Shown here one piece after another: positions 1 through 14,976 of a stretch of 64,000 nt of DNA. How positions within the stretch are numbered: the first letter of the stretch is position 1; the number at the start of each line of letters is the position of its first letter. A program made the translations under genes and the position numbers. The stretch comes from Puffinus mauretanicus (lineage: Eukaryota; Chordata; Aves; Procellariiformes; Procellariidae): NCBI GenBank assembly GCA_023333565.1, contig JAJKFH010000052.1:1364001-1428000 (forward strand), in the 5' to 3' direction. Below the pieces are notes generated by a model. It had not been told where the DNA came from. It saw only the letters and a program-made list of their open reading frames with translations, and did no database searches.

Positions 1-3000
1 GTGAGAGGTATGTCTTACGAATTAAAGAATAGTTGGAAAATACGTTACAGGAACATAATAACTACCTTGCTGCAAATCATATGTGCTTTAAGATAAAGGA
101 ACACAGCTCACAGCAGATGTTCTCCATGCTTTTCGGCCTTTGAGGAAGAAAAGAGTTCTATTTCTTACCTCACACCTAAGAACAGACACGTACCTAAACC
201 TAACATCAGGGAGTTAAGTATAAATCTACAGTAGTCCCAAAGTTCAAAGGTATCACCCAGTTCAAGGTTTTGCTTGGAAACTAAGAACTTACTGAAGAGA
301 ATACAGACTTTTGTACTCTGTAGAATGAAATACAATTCATAAGAAGGGCATGAACCATGTGCATGCTGCTTTAACGCTACTGTGTTTCCAGTAAGGTAGA
401 CCCAGAAAATAAGGCATTTCTTTTCCATCAGCTGAAGGGCAGCCCAGGGTAGAATCGAGGCTCATCTCTTAACGATGTACCTCTCTTCTCCTTCTCATGT
501 CTGAATGAGTTTCACTGCTTCAGTCTCTCAGCTGCCATTAAAGAGGAGTGATGTTATAATCTTAATAAATACAGACTATAGCATGTTACAGACTATAGCA
601 GACTGCACTACTGGTACATCACAACACAGGCCCTAAATCCTGTTCTACAAATAGGTCAAACTTGGACAGCCAGGCAGCAGCAGACACGCTGTGGAGTTTC
701 AGAAGAGACAAATACCCTGGCCTAGAAGTCATGCTTATTTCTGGCTGGGATAAATTGATATACATCTCCAGGTTGGGTCCCTGTCACTGGGCACAGTAAA
801 ACTGAGCTGATTTTTTGAGTAGCAGAACAAAGTTATGGTAAACATAGGGATTGGGCTGAGTGCAGAAAGTTGAATTGAAACAGCTCCAATATAACCCTTA
901 ATACTTTTTAAAAAGTTAGCAATGCAGACACCCAGAAGAATAGCTCTTGCACATATAAGCCCACATTAGAGGATGCAATACCCAAAATAAATCATCCCTT
1001 CCTCATACAGAGTTCATGCCAGCCCTCAGCCACAAACGCATATTTATAGCCCAATTTGCCAGTACCTGGAAACAGGTTTCTTTTGAGGATATATTGCTAA
1101 CTACCTTCCCCATTCCCCAACAGCAAAGGCATAAAGAAAAATGGAAATGAAAGCAACATTAAAAGATATTAAAATCAAGATTTGGCAGGTACCCAACCAC
1201 ACCATTTCTAGACAGATTTGGAAGACAGCCCTTCAAATGGACAATAGTCATTAAGGAAAGAGGTTTTTCCAGTCATTCACTTGGGAGTTAGCTGCTGCAC
1301 ATGCAACTGCAATGGCAGGGGCACTGTGATCCCCAAATTATCAGAGACCAAACAGGAAATGCTCCTGCTTTGGGGTCAGACCCTTAGCTAAAGCAAATAG
1401 GTCCTACTTCACATAAATCTACGTGAAATCCTTATACAGAAAGGATTGGGACCCTCTTGAGTGAAAGTGTGTGTTGTGTCACCAGTATGATGAGTGAAGG
1501 AGAGGTGCTCTGATAGTATTAAGTGCCATTGTTCTCATTTTACAAAAAATCTTCCTGTACCCCAGCAATTGCCCAAGTGACTTGAAAAGCTCATGAGAAC
1601 TGAACCACCCCTTCTGAGCGGGGACACTAGGCACGGCATTAACCTGCCTCTTTCCACCCATCTCTCACTCAGCCTCGGATTTTAAGCTGTGAAAGGTCTC
1701 CCCATTGTTTTGCAGCCTCAGAAGAAGACAGCCAACAGTAATTCTTCCACTAGTTGCAGAAATGAAGGTTCAGCTTAGTCTCTGAGCTTGTCTATCCCAG
1801 TTGGGGTAAGAGAATCTATTACTGAGAGACAGGCTTTCAAAGTAATTAAATGTGATTCTGGTGCAGCTACATGAGATCAAAGCAAAGCTATGCCATATAT
1901 CCACATTGTTCTCACAGAAGCTGCAATCTATTTGCAGTCAGTTACATCGGGATTGGGTGCATGCTGTTTTTTGTTACTGGGGAAATTGTTAGACTATCTC
2001 ACACTTCGAAAATAAACACTGCAAAACTCAACCCTCTCCTTGGTGGTTCTCACAACTGCTGCTGTGCAGGTTAACTTGTAAAGTACCTTTCCCAGAATGC
2101 CTATCCTTTAAGGGCAGGAAGGCTTTAGAAAATCTTATCCTTAGACAACTCTGCAACCATCTGCACAGCAGCATGGAAACCATACTACACTCTCCCGTGA
2201 ATAGAAGGCGCTTTGGACTACTTAATATGCCAATACTGCAAAAAGAGATGGTACCAGGACTTCTTAGAGGAAAAACTCTCAAAATAATTTTTCCCAAAGA
2301 AATGAGCCTTTCTTACTGATAAATTTTAAAATCCTTCACCCATCAAGGTGGCTCTCCAATTTTCCCCATGTCCTCTGCCCCAAAGTTTGAGGCCAGATAA
2401 ATTTCAGCGCCACAGCTACTTGCATTAAGGGGCTGAAGGCTCAGCATTTAGAAGAACTCCAAAGAATTCCAGCAATGCGGAGACTTGCAGCGCTTGCCGA
2501 TACTGTTCCCACACCACTGAGGCTTTGTCAGGAAAGCTGACAAAGACCATGCTGCTAACCCACCCTGCAAAACACAGTTCGAATGTGGAGACTTTATTCT
2601 TTGCAGTATAAAAGGGCCATGCCTAGTATGGAAGAGACCTCACACTAGGCTCCTCATCAGGAATACAGGAAAACAGAAAGGGCTGACCCAGCCTATTTAT
2701 GTAGAGGATCCATGAGGAGTGAAGGGGAGGGACAGGGACCAGACCATGCGTTTCCTCATGTGTTTCCCCTTCCCCCCTGCACCTTGGTTTTACAGCTGCA
2801 GGAAAGATCAAGCCAGAACTGTCCAAAATTGCTGAGTCAAGCTATTGCTGTGGGGCCTCAGAGAGGCTGTCTGCAACACTTAAGCCAAAGGACAAAGCCT
2901 TGTGATAAGGAAGAAAGCTGAGCAGCTGGAAAGACCGGGGTAGAGCAGGGTAGAGACAGTCAAGGGGTATGATGCACCCATTGCAGGCACAAGCAGGATT

Positions 3001-6000
3001 CCCTAGGCTGAAGGTACATAGTGGAGCCCCGCCAGCGAAAGGTAAGAACCGGAAGCATTTTGCATTAAGAGAACTGGAAAGAGGATGCAGGTTAACCCTA
3101 GTAGAAGGATTTAGCTAGTCCTGGCTAAGTTGCCACAACAAAGGCGGCCAGAAATGAGCATGAGTGCTTCTGTAAGCTCCCCAGCAGCCTGCTCAAAGTT
3201 CTCCTGACATACAGCAGTAGTCTCTAACAATGAGAACGATGCCCCAAAACGCACCTCAGGCAGTTAGGAGGACTCTGTTGCCACAGAGCTCAGGCGTCCG
3301 CATCGTGCACGCTTCCAGTCTATCTGGAAAGGGGCCTGCCTTTACCCCTGCAAGGAAGAACCAGCATTCTGGTCAGAACTTCAGCTGCCTTAATCAGATG
3401 TTGAAGTCAGTGAGGGGTTAAAAAACCTGGCCTCTGGAGCTAGACAGGTAACAGGCATTTTACATGCCTTCTCTTCCCAAAGACTTATACCTCAGCAGTT
3501 TGTTAAACCCTGAACTCTGTGGGCAAGAGCACCCGCAACAGTGGGCGGTCAGCGTGTTTCAGAGCTCTTACTGCTCAATTCCTGCAGGACCAGGCATGCC
3601 ATCACAGAGACACCTGAGCCACCAGCACTCGTTGATGCTTCCTCTCCTCAGTCTTCCTCACTCCCCATTCCAAACAGCTCCTAGTAGCTCCACTGCATCA
3701 CAAAGTTGCCTACCACAGCAACTATCAAAGTAATTTCTGTACGCAGCTTTAAAAAGGAATATCTTGTAGTTGTCAGCTCTACATTCTCCTCCCTGTGCTG
3801 CCATGAAAAATTGGGTGCCTTGAAGCCAGATGTTAAGCCTCTCTCAACTCACCCTTCTTGGCACAACAGTTCAAAAGGACACTGAAAAATCTGTTAGTAA
3901 AATGCTACAGGCAGGATCTGTCCCTTCATTAAGGAACACAGCAAAGGCAGTTTGACTCACCTACAGAGACGAGCTGTAAGGAGCACTCTAACACTACCAC
4001 GGACTTCTAATAGCTAATAGCAGTGTTGCATCACCACTGCATTGCTGCTGCCAAAGTACTCATTTCTCACTCCAATGAAGGGAGAGATGCTGCTGCCTTC
4101 AATTTGAAATCTTATGTTGTGAGGCGTCCATTAACTTCAAAGCTCTTCGCCTCAGACCACAAACTAGTTATTCTTGGCAACTGAGGCAATTTGAATAACA
4201 CAGTAGAAAAAAATAAGGAAAGAACACATCAGTGGAACTGGAGCATGCCTTGGCAGCAGAATAGTGTTGTAGATTTAGTTTCCATAAGAATCAAAAACTA
4301 AATATTAGTGTCACCCTAGTAGAAGTATTCAGTTAGCTCTTGCTAAGTTAGTGATGCCTCCAGTTATAGATTGGCAGATAACAACTGATAAGACCCATTT
4401 AGTTAGATGCAAATAGGTAATTACTGCTACAGAGGTTCAACATCATTACAAAAAACATCTCTTACAAATGCGGTCTCAGCACAAATCTAGCCAGTGTCAG
4501 TGCAGTAGCTAAAGACCTGGGCTTACAGCAGCTCTCCTCTATCCCTCCAAACTTTAGTTTCCACGGACTCCACTCAAGTTACTGGCCATGACTGCAAATG
4601 GCCCAGGAATTTAGGGTGCACTGAGAGGTGTCCCACAGAAACTCTGCCTCATTATACCCATACGAAATGCCACCAATACAACAGTGCTTAAACCAGGCTT
4701 GTAGCAGTCAGCCAGTGGTTCTACAAATATTACGCTTGACCCACAAAGCAAGACCAAACCAGTTTTAACACACATAATATCCTGGCTTAATACACATGGG
4801 GTTGACGAGCCCTTTCATATCTACTCTGGGGTTTCTCCCAGCTTAGTTGTGTGAGCAAATGCTAAAAGTCTTTGGTGTTTGTGCTTGCCTTGGCTTGCTT
4901 CAACACTACGACCTCCGTCCTCTTCCAGAGCACTTACAGACACCCTTATGTTTCAAAGGAAAAAGAAAAAAAAAAAGAAACCTTTCTTTTTCCAAAGGGA
5001 GCAGGCTGAAGACCTATGCAAATCTCCCCAAACAGATCAGTCTCCTGGTAACAATACCTGTGTATTTTAGTCAGTTGTTTCCTTAAAACAAGGGAGAATA
5101 GACAAGAGCATAGCTTCCAGAATTCATTAAAATGAGGGAAAAAAACACTCCATATGATCTGCACCTGAGAGTCTGATACTACTAGCTGATGCTGGTCTGA
5201 GGCACTCAGAACTGTCTATAGAAATTGTGAGAGAGTTAAAGTTAAAGGTCTTCATTAGAAATGTCTTACTTTGTGGAAAGTTTCAGTTTTGGTCAGAAAG
5301 ACAAAAGGCCCATAAACTGAAATGTTTTGCTTGGCAGATGAAGAGCAGTGTTTAAGAGGGAGATGTCTGAAAAAGTCAGGAAGCTTTAAGCAACAAAAAC
5401 TTACTACTTCTACTTATTTCAGTGGAGCTATGCAACTGTATCCTAAAGCAGGATTTAGTCCTCTAGCTTACTCTAAAGGTGAAAGGAAGAAAACACTGCT
5501 CTGGAAGATGAAAACTGTTGCTAGAAAATTCTCCATGCTTTAAGGATGGGTAGAGAAACAGTTGTGGAGAGGTTCTCCTAGAGCACTATAAGGCAGCCTA
5601 AAGGGCACCGACACACATCTTCCAGTAGCAGTACTTACTGACAGATTCATTTACCTCCCCTATCTAATATCTTTTAGTGATGATGCCTGGTTGAAGTTCT
5701 CAATCTGTAAAATATATTAATTATTTATTCTTTCCAGTTTATTCAGCATCACTAAAAACTAAAAATAAAACCTCATTTTATGGAATGTGCAAGCCTCAAC
5801 AATAGCCCCCCACACAGCAGCAATGAGAAGCTCAAGACTTCCTTTCTAAATTTAGATTGTTTCAAACAGAAGTGAAAGTTCTTTGATAAATCAACAAACC
5901 TATATTTTAGAAGCACGTAAGGAGAGTAGAACTGGGCAGGAAAGTGCTTGCCTGCACTGTAAAACTTACTTACAAAAGGCTTCTGAAGACCCTGCTGGAC

Positions 6001-6744
6001 CCAGATCTGGCTGCATTCTGAAAACTGCGGTCAATTACCTGTTTCAGCAGCATCAGATCAGACCAGATCAGAGCCTGGATCTGCTGCATCCCAGTGAGAT
6101 TCCTCAGTGTCATGTTAATCACTGCTCTAAAGTGGGTCTCACAGCTGCTATTAGAGCTCTTCCATTTGGGATAACTAATAATCATCATATCAGAGGCACT
6201 CTGTAGCCCCTGATCAAAGCATGATTCCTTATTCTACTGATTAAGTGTCCCGTGATTCTTCTCTGCTTCCCCAAGATGCACACAATACAAATTAGATTTT
6301 CTTTCTAGGCAGAAAAGGAATGACTGGCCTCTGTTCACTTTAGAATACATTCCTGAGAGAAAAGACAGCGATATTTTAACTTTAAATCCAAATTTAAAAG
6401 TACCAAAAGCAAGATGGAGGCAGTGGGTCCAATTCTGCCTGCAGAACCCTGAAAGCAGACAGTGAATGGCTAATAGGCATGAAGCAGCTTCATTGCAACT
6501 GTTCTCTGAGTTATACCAGCAAATATCCAGGGAGGTTCTGCAGAGGATATTTGTAATTCCATTTACACTGACGTTAAAAGAATAACTACTGTTCAACCAC
6601 CTTCTGGACAGTCACTGCCCTAACTTAGGCCAAGCTAGCGTTTCCCTGTAGGCACATGCAAACATGGTGTAGCCCCAGTGGTGAGTCTCAGCAGACGTGG
6701 AATTAGTCCTTTAAAACATAAAACATCAAGATAGATTCTCCCTA

Positions 6745-6800
6745 CTAAAACCAAGGACATCCTTAAAACTAAGGACATCCATTTAAAACTAGGACATCCT
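6745..6800 (+). repeat. Short imperfect tandem repeat (18-20 bp unit, about 2.6 copies)
   Basis: AAGGACATCC occurs at 6753-6762 and 6771-6780, with a variant (AGGACATCC) at 6791-6799. The copies are separated by TTAAAACT-type spacers. Confidence 0.8.
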
Positions 6801-8740
6801 GGTCAGTGGCTTGTTTTGCACTGTGATGGGCCAGGGCATCCTTTATCTCTGTCTAAGGGGAGGGTTCAGAAGACAATACACTCACAGAAAGAAATTCAAG
6901 GCAATGACAAGGAGTAACCCATCTTATTCTTAGACAGAGGATGCCATGGGCCTGCAACGGGGTTCAGCCCCAGCCCTCAACATTGTTCCTCCGACCACCT
7001 CCCCAAGGATAACCAGAAGAAACACATGAAATGCCTTGTTTTCTCCTTTTAGGAAAATCACTGCTAAAAAAACACAACAGGAAGCTGTCTCTTTTTTTCC
7101 TCTCATTCATTAAAGCATGGAAAGTATATTTGAGTCACAGCCATCTAAGCACACATTCTGCATGCACCATCTGTTACACCCCCTTCCTCGAATCACTTTT
7201 GGCTGACCAAAAGTGCTGCTAGTCAAGCTACAAAATTCACAGCCCATATTTAGGTGGGAAGAGTTCTATTGAAAAGCTGGCTGCTTTTACTTGCCATTGT
7301 GACTTTACTTTGTAGGAAACAAGTAATTTTGGGTATTTCGAATGATATCCTGAACAACACCTGAAAAGGCTCAAACAGAGCCAAAGCAAGTAAATATTCT
7401 GGCTTTGAGTTCTGTTTTAGTCTCTTCCGCACTAACACTAATATCTGTCTGCTCTTACGTGCTTTGCCCACTGTGCCGAACATCACAATCCCTCTGCTAG
7501 GGTAAACTTGTAAACTTCTGCAGCCAGCTGCAAGCTACTTCCATCTCGTATATATTCCCCCTCCTCCTTTTAAAAAAACCAAAACACTCACTTATTGGAA
7601 GCAAAACCACTAGCGAGCTCCTCATCTCCTGTGCACTTGCATAACCACATTGATTTCAACAGCAATTTAAAGCATCACTGTATATATAGGTCATGTTGCT
7701 AGTTGAACAGTCTTGAGCTCAGGTGCGTAAGTCCAATGAGATTTGCATCTTCCATCTACCCACAGCCCCAATAGCTCAGACTGAAGACACATGTGCTGCA
7801 CGTAGAGGAAGATGAACAAAAGGCATCTATTATCAGACTGAGCTGTGATACACACATGCCCAGAGAGATCAGGGCCTAAGCTAAAGTTTGAGTTTCCACC
7901 TCCGGAATGCTCCAGGGTTCAGTTTAAACAGCTCGTGCCAAAAGCAGGTTTACAACATGGACAGTGAGCTCAGACACAGAACTGGCAACTGTCAACTAGC
8001 ACAGGTTCAAGTGAACACTACAGCTTCACGTTCCTTGGAGCGTGTACAGTGGGAGTACAGCTGTGCTGGGACATGCCTCTGGGATCTGTAGCTGGCACAG
8101 GAGCTGTGTGTAGCTCCGGCTTAAGGGAAAAGACATATCTGACCCCCTGTATACTTTGGTGGTTCTCAGTTGTTCTTCCACCTTATCAGCAATACAGAGT
8201 TTCTCTAGTTTAACTTGGGACTGATCCTGTCCTAGATTCTGGGGGCATGGACTACAACCCACCATCTGCCCTCCCCCGAGCTATGCCAATAAGGAATAGC
8301 TGCAGTCAAAGCCAAGCCAGATTGCCAAACTGTTTCTTAATCATGCCAAGCTAGTCTTTGACTAGATTGAGGCTCACACCAAGAAGCACGAGTGCCCACA
8401 ACACTTCTATGCATAATGCTCACAAGTTATCTCTTGGAAGAACTACCCATTTCTTTTGGAACAGGTGTGTTTCCAGACACAAAGAGCCTCTGTTCCCCCA
8501 ATTGGCTAGCCGTGGCAACACTGTGCTGCTGGTAGTGTCAACTGTGTGGGATTATTCCACAGGAGCAAGAAATGAGCAGGGAGGGAAGTCTAAGAGATGT
8601 CTGAGTCAGTACCTCTGGGTGGTGTCATCTATACATCATTCTGTGCCTTTCACCACAGCAGTAATCTAGCCAATGCAACCCCCGAAACAGTGAGAGATAG
8701 CCAGGCTTGCTTTCATTACAATTTTCCTTTTAGTTTTTTT

Positions 8741-8759
8741 AAAAAAAAAAAAAAAAAAA
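8741..8759 (+). repeat. A19 homopolymer
   Basis: T7 immediately followed by A19 in KSR1 intron 1. No retroposon body recognised next to it. Confidence 0.9.
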
Positions 8760-11700
8760 GTTCCCTCTGGGCTGAAAATAAGGATAAGTAATCTTAGCCT
8801 TAAAGGAAAGATGAGGGTTTATCCCTCAAGCATCTGAAAGATTACATGGTCTATGCTGGAAATATCATTTTAAGCATAACTATTCCCTAAATAACTTGGT
8901 GTGTCACATGACTTCTTTTATTAAGTGTTCCTATTTATGAACAAAAACAGGTGATAAGTTTGTGTACCACCATGCTAACTCACAGCTGTAAATTTGTCAC
9001 TAGTATGCAGCTGTAACACTAATCAGGGTTTTCCTTGTGTAAAATGCAGTTAATGGCTAGCATTTGAACTTGAGTAGCAGACCAAGTTCTGCTCAGGTGG
9101 TATCTGTGCAAGCTTGGTTACATCCACGAGTTTAGCTAGATAGAGCTGAGGTTCAAGTCAGGCTACTTCACTGATTAGATCAATTCTGAACATGCAATAA
9201 ACTTCAGAAATTGTATGCGGAGACTGAGGCTTGCCTGGCACGACAGACTGTGGGTTCCTGTTAGTGTGCGTAGGCACGTACGTACAGAGGTCTCAACTCC
9301 AGGCTCTGCTGAACTTCTTTATTGCTGTTCAGTTGCTGAAAAGGGTCTCCAAGCTGACTCTGCATGAAGATGAGCAGGAATAATTCTGTTTTAACATAAT
9401 CCAGTGACCACACAAGCAGTCTTAGAGAGACAAAAGCAGCACAAAGCCTTACTCTGATACTTCCTTTCTTGCTTCCCAATCAGTGCATCGTAGAATGCAA
9501 CCGAAGGCGAGAAGTACATACAGACCTTGACAGAAAAGTGAAGAAAGTCCCTTGACGTATCTTCATCTTGATGATAACCTACTCATCAGAGCTTGTTCTG
9601 GAAACTCCAGGTAAGTTAAAACACTGCTGCTGACTTTTTGTGTCAACATTTATACAAAATCAATGGTAGGAGATGAGCTAAGTTCCATTACGATGTGCAA
9701 ATTCTGATCATATACAGAGACACACTGTCACAAAGAAAAGAGGATGTCTACAGACTTGATAATAATATATGGTTCGCCCTCCTTCCAAGTCAAACAGAAT
9801 GTCTGTTGAAGCCTATCTTATACAAACAAGTGCACAAATTTAAGAAAAAAAGAATGTGTCCTACAAAAAAGAAGACATCTTTAAGAAAAACAAATGTGTT
9901 GCATATATGCAAGAAGTAAGATGAAGTAAGAGACTTTCTTCTTCTCTTACATAAGACCTGCTGGAAAAGGAAGTCTTTTCAACTGAACAAGGCTCATAAA
10001 CATGTGGCTACAGGTTGCAGTTTGGCCTGAAAAATTCACTACTCCCACTACTTCCAATTTACAAACACCCAGTCTTCCTTTCCTTATGTGTACCACATGC
10101 CCAACTTCCAGTCTGCAAGTCTGGACGATTACAATTCCTCTTCCTCTCCTCTCGTGCCTCCCCCCATTTTCAAAGCATTTGCTTCTCTTAGAGATTGCTT
10201 GGTAAGAGATAAGCCTTTTCTAGCCAAATTGCCAAATGAATCGAGATAATGCCAAAGCAAGTTCAAACATATTTAATCCACAGGTATCATTCAGCCAATA
10301 TGAAAGACTGATTTGTGGAGTAGTAGACTGACTTATTTGTGACACAGCACAGCTGGAGTCAGGCTTTCTGACCCGGTATTATATTTTCTGGAGGTGCCGA
10401 ACAGAAGACATTCCTGAGGAAGAAGTCAAAGTGATCTTTGCACATGCGGCCAAGAGTGAATCTATCACAGACATAGCCCAGCCAAAGAACGATGAGGACA
10501 GTTTTTCTTAAAGAGCAGGCAGATCTTAGCAATGCATGCTACCGCCCCACCCTGACACTCCCACCATAACCAGTTTGGAGGCAGCTTCCATGCCAGAAAC
10601 ACTGCAGTTAGCTCTTATGATTTAAGAGCCAAGGTAGAAAGAAAATACATCTGCAATCTAAATACACTTTAGGTCTCAGTTCAGCCTGGTCCTGCCTCAT
10701 CTTTGCTGCAGTTCAAAGTGGCTGGGGGTGGGAGGGGAAGGTGTCCCACTTAGTCTGGTAATTCCCACAGTTTACTGAGCCAGCTATGCTGCTTCCAGCA
10801 GAAGAGACTGAGAAACCATAGGAACCTTCCCCGCAGCCAGCACATAGGACTGTGTTCTCCTCCTCACCTCCAACAGACTGGCTTGAGCTGCAGTGTTAGA
10901 AGTTTCATGTGCTTCACTACAGATGTCAAGTCTAGTCCCATTAACAGCTTCCTAGCCAGAGAAATGAATCCAGAAAGATACTGCTTTTACAAAGAAATAC
11001 AGCTAAAAATAATATGCCTCTAACTTCACAAAACCAATTTAAGACTCATGCAAGGGATGAGGGTAGGGACAAAGTTAAAGTCTAACAGAGTTGTTTCTTT
11101 CCGAGGATGCTTGAAGCAACATTGGATGCTCACCACATGGCAAGACATTTTTTGCTCTCTTACGTATGGGTTAAAATTACCATTATTTTCCACTTCAGTT
11201 TTGTAGTCGACTTAAGAAGTGAGTAAACCTGCTAGGACAGAACGGAAAGCAAGCCATATACCAAAGCACTGGGTAAAAAGAAAAACACTCAAGCACTTAT
11301 TTGGCAGAACATATAAAACTTTTAAAAAAATACAAGACCTTGTGGCATCAGAGAACCTTCTCTGCTAATAACCAAACTAACACAATCTACTTTCCACTAC
11401 AGGGAAACTCCCTGCCCTTCTAAGAAACGGTCTTCCTACATGTGAAACAGGGTCAGCTCATGTAACACATCTACAGTCAACACATTATTTGCAAGCAATT
11501 CCCATAGCCCCTTCTTTCCCCCCCTTCTTTCTGTATTACAGAAAGTTCTCCCTGCACTCATTTGAGCTACCATGAGTGCTTATCTTTACCTGCCAAGGTC
11601 CCAGTTTGAAATTCTTATCTACCATGTGCTTTATTTTGAGAAGACCTTATACACATGAGGAATGAGGAAGGACTTAAAGCATTTCAGTAAATTGGGAGGG

Positions 11701-14700
11701 CCATAAACATGCACTCAAATACCTTTAGTTAGGTTGATGTTCTTGACTTTGAAACACACACGTTATGAATCATGTGGTATACATGACAGCTATCTAAGCT
11801 GTGAACAGGCACAGAGGGAAGTAGTGCCAAAAGACCCAAGCTAGTATGTCTAGTGTAAAAAATAAAATAAGCATTTAGATGAATTTGTACTGGTGTTTTA
11901 GGGTATTGATTCCATTCACATTACAACTACTTTCAGAACTTTACTTCAGGGCTGTGCTAACATTGGGATTAGAAATGGCAATGAACATGCACTGCTGTCT
12001 GACCTATGCTGGTATAGAGTTTAGACAGCCACGTCCACCTGACAGCATTCACCCCCATGCATGGGTGGTCTGAATGCCTGCGGTTCACTGATATAGAAGA
12101 TTGTGTTCAAGGAGATATCCCTTCACCTGTTACGTTCATGATTTTGACATCAAAACTAGTCATTACAGAACTTTCAGAGATGTATGAGCTATATACAAAT
12201 TGTATTATGGAAGCTTTCGTGCCTTTTCATCCCTTTGAATAAAAACAAAAAGTGAAATCAATAAACTGATTTTTGACTTAGTATATTGGACTGTCTTCAA
12301 AATCACACACATGCAGTCTCGCATTTGGCCTCAGGAGCTACTTCTTCAACTTCAGAGTCAAGTCCCCTCCCTTTCCAAACTAGTACTTCCTGCTTCCAGT
12401 TTGCTGCTTTTATCTATCTCATGTTTTATCATTTCCTTGTGGCTTTGCTACACAGGTTACCAGTTATATTGATGCAGCTAATTTTTCATAATTCTTCTTT
12501 CATTAAAAAGTTTCTGCACAAGAACAGAAGACACGTGTAGATTCAAATCCAAAGTACAGATGAGGCTTGCAGGCCCAGCAACCATACCACTTAGTAGCCA
12601 CTAATTACAATCCATTCAGCGATTCGTCAAGGCCACCCAGAGAACCACAGCAGGCACTGGAGGTCTCCGAGCTCCTAGCTTCTGGTTAAACTACTGACTC
12701 TTGAGGAGTTGCCTGCAGTCTGCGCAGAGCTGCGCACCACAGTCAAACCATCAGTAACACTGGCTCTGCAATATCAGAGCACCTGTGTCTACTGATGCGA
12801 TCTGATAGGCAAATGCATATGACCACACATGCATTTCTGACACATTAACCAAGGCACAGTAATTACACTGTGTAATGCCACAGGCAAGCCACCTGGTACT
12901 TGAGACAGCACTGGAGCCCACCACCCTCTGGTGCACCACAGGAAATTACAACTTAGGGAAGTAAACAGAGACCCTCATCTCGTACAGTCTGGTTCTCTGC
13001 TCTGCAACTGTGGGCAAACCCACTGCAGCCTGGCGCAGAGAGTTAAGCAGAAGACTGGGGCTATGCTTGACAACACATATTTTGGTACAGGCAACTGAAC
13101 AGAGCAAAGGGCATGGAGTCCATGGCTTCACATGTTAGCAGAGATCCAGCACTTCATTGAATTCCCAGAGAAATCATATACTGGACCGTGCATCAAAGAG
13201 AATTTTTTCAGCTAAGGTTTTTTATGATCATAAATTTTATAATCATCAGTGAATGTGGCACCCATTTGTTTAAGCAGATAAATGTTTAAGAGGAATGCAT
13301 GCACACACTCTACAACTATCACTAGTAACAGCTTTTGTTGCTTTAAGAAGAACCTGAAGATGATACCAGGCCTTTATCCTTTGTGAATAAAGGTTTCCTT
13401 TTAGAACAGGTCCACCAGCAAAATACTGATGATCATTTTCCAAAATGATGCTGATTAACATTATTTGAGCATTAAAAAGGCCATCAGTAGGGTTGCCAAA
13501 AGCCTACACAAATATTGTTTTATGAAGAATAGCCTTTTGAACACTCCTTGGAGGAAAACGAGTGCTACAAATTTGAGAACAACAAAATAAAGCATCCCAC
13601 AAAACAAACCAAACAAACAAAAAACCCACAAAAAAGGCAGAGGAAGAAAAAAGGAAGAACGATACATTTCCAAGAGGTTGTGCCAAAAGTTACCTACCAC
13701 CTATTGTTTCACAATTTTTTTGCCAACCTTCATTTCTCATGTGATGGATTTTGCAGCATATATGTTTGTTACAGTTACACTGTTGTAATGACCTTTCTTC
13801 CTAAAGGCCCAATGCTATAGCTCCACAGCATCCAGTATCAGACTAGAGAAAAGGACCATTAACCTTTACAGGAAACTTCTACCGAAGAAGGGGGCAGGGG
13901 GGATTGTTTACTCTGCTTAGAGCAACACTACCTGCACACAAGGTAAAAGGAAATGTTATTTAAGTATTTAAAGGTCAAATGAACTAAGCAAAAATTCTAA
14001 ATACTTACGCAGTTTTGTAATTCAGCCCCTCTTTGAAAGCATCACAACAGCATGTTTTGTGCTTAAAGAGTTTCATATAATTTTTCTAAACAGCGAAAAT
14101 CTCTCCAACCCCGACCATGATGCTGTTTGTCAGCCACACCAACGGCGTGAAAAGGAGGATCAGATTAGATCAGTGAAAACGAGCCAGGGATACAGAGACA
14201 GGCCTGGAACCATCAGAAGCAAACACCGAAGACCTGAGGGAAAACGTGAGTCTATCCAGCTCCCCAGGATAGGCGATGCGGCGACCCACCTTCTGCTAGG
14301 GAGCCTCAAGTCACCTCTGGTCCCCACCTCACATGGCATCTACCTTCACAGTGACACCGGAACCCAGCCACAGGCCCCGGGGCCGCGCACTGGGGCGGGG
14401 GGCGGCGGAGCGCGAGCACACGCAGCTCCCACTCCCCGCGAGCCCGTCTGACAGCCCGGGGCACCCCACGCCCGCCCCGGGACGCGGCACCCACGGGCCT
14501 GCCCAGCGATTCCCCCGCACCTGTCCTCCCCCGCCCGCTCCCCGGGCGCGCCCTCTCCTCCCCTTTAGCACCACGCTCCGCGGGACGCCTTTCTAGCGGC
14601 GGAGGGCTGGGTGGGGGGCCCTGCACGGCTGGCCTGGCCCCACAGCCCGGCTGGGGAGGGAACGACCCCTACTGACAGGGCTGCAGCGGGACTGGGGGTC

Positions 14701-14752
14701 CCTGCCCCTGCCTCCGTCCCTTCCACGTACACCCCCACATCCCCCTCTACCC

Positions 14753-14786
14753 GAGGGAGAAGGGAGGGAGGGAGGGAGGGAGGGGG
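14753..14786 (+). repeat. (GGGA)n tract with G-quadruplex potential
   Basis: Seven or more closely spaced GGG runs separated by A, just inside KSR1 intron 1 about 190 bp from the donor. The G-rich strand is antisense to KSR1; the nascent RNA would be CU-rich. Confidence 0.9.
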
Positions 14787-14976
14787 TGCCTCCCGGCCCA
14801 GACACCGGTGAGGGCGCGCGGTCCCCGGTGCTGAGGGGAAAGGGCGCCGGGGAGGGGGCGGGCCCCGGCGGCCCCCGTGAGGGGCAGGCCTCGGCCCCCC
14901 GCTGTGAGGAACAGGCACCCCGGGGGGCGGTAGCGGGGCTCCCCTCCGGCCCCACCGCGGCTGCCGAGCCCCGTAC

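Larger units (their letters stand above)
1..14976 (-). other. KSR1: KSR1 intron 1 (5' part)
   Basis: From the donor at 14976 to the window edge. AT-moderate, non-coding. Open frames here are short and lack recognisable domains or codon bias. Contents I can name are CpG-island sequence to about 14290, a GGGA tract, an A19 run at 8741-8759, (AAAC)-like low complexity near 13600-13640 and a short tandem repeat near 6745. No second exon, tRNA, known microRNA or clear transposon was recognised. Confidence 0.85.

Noticed and set aside
5883..6596. 107- and 120-codon frames in KSR1 intron 1
   Set aside because: No homology or splice context that would make them KSR1 exons; the expected exon 2 motif KLVRYICKQ is absent.
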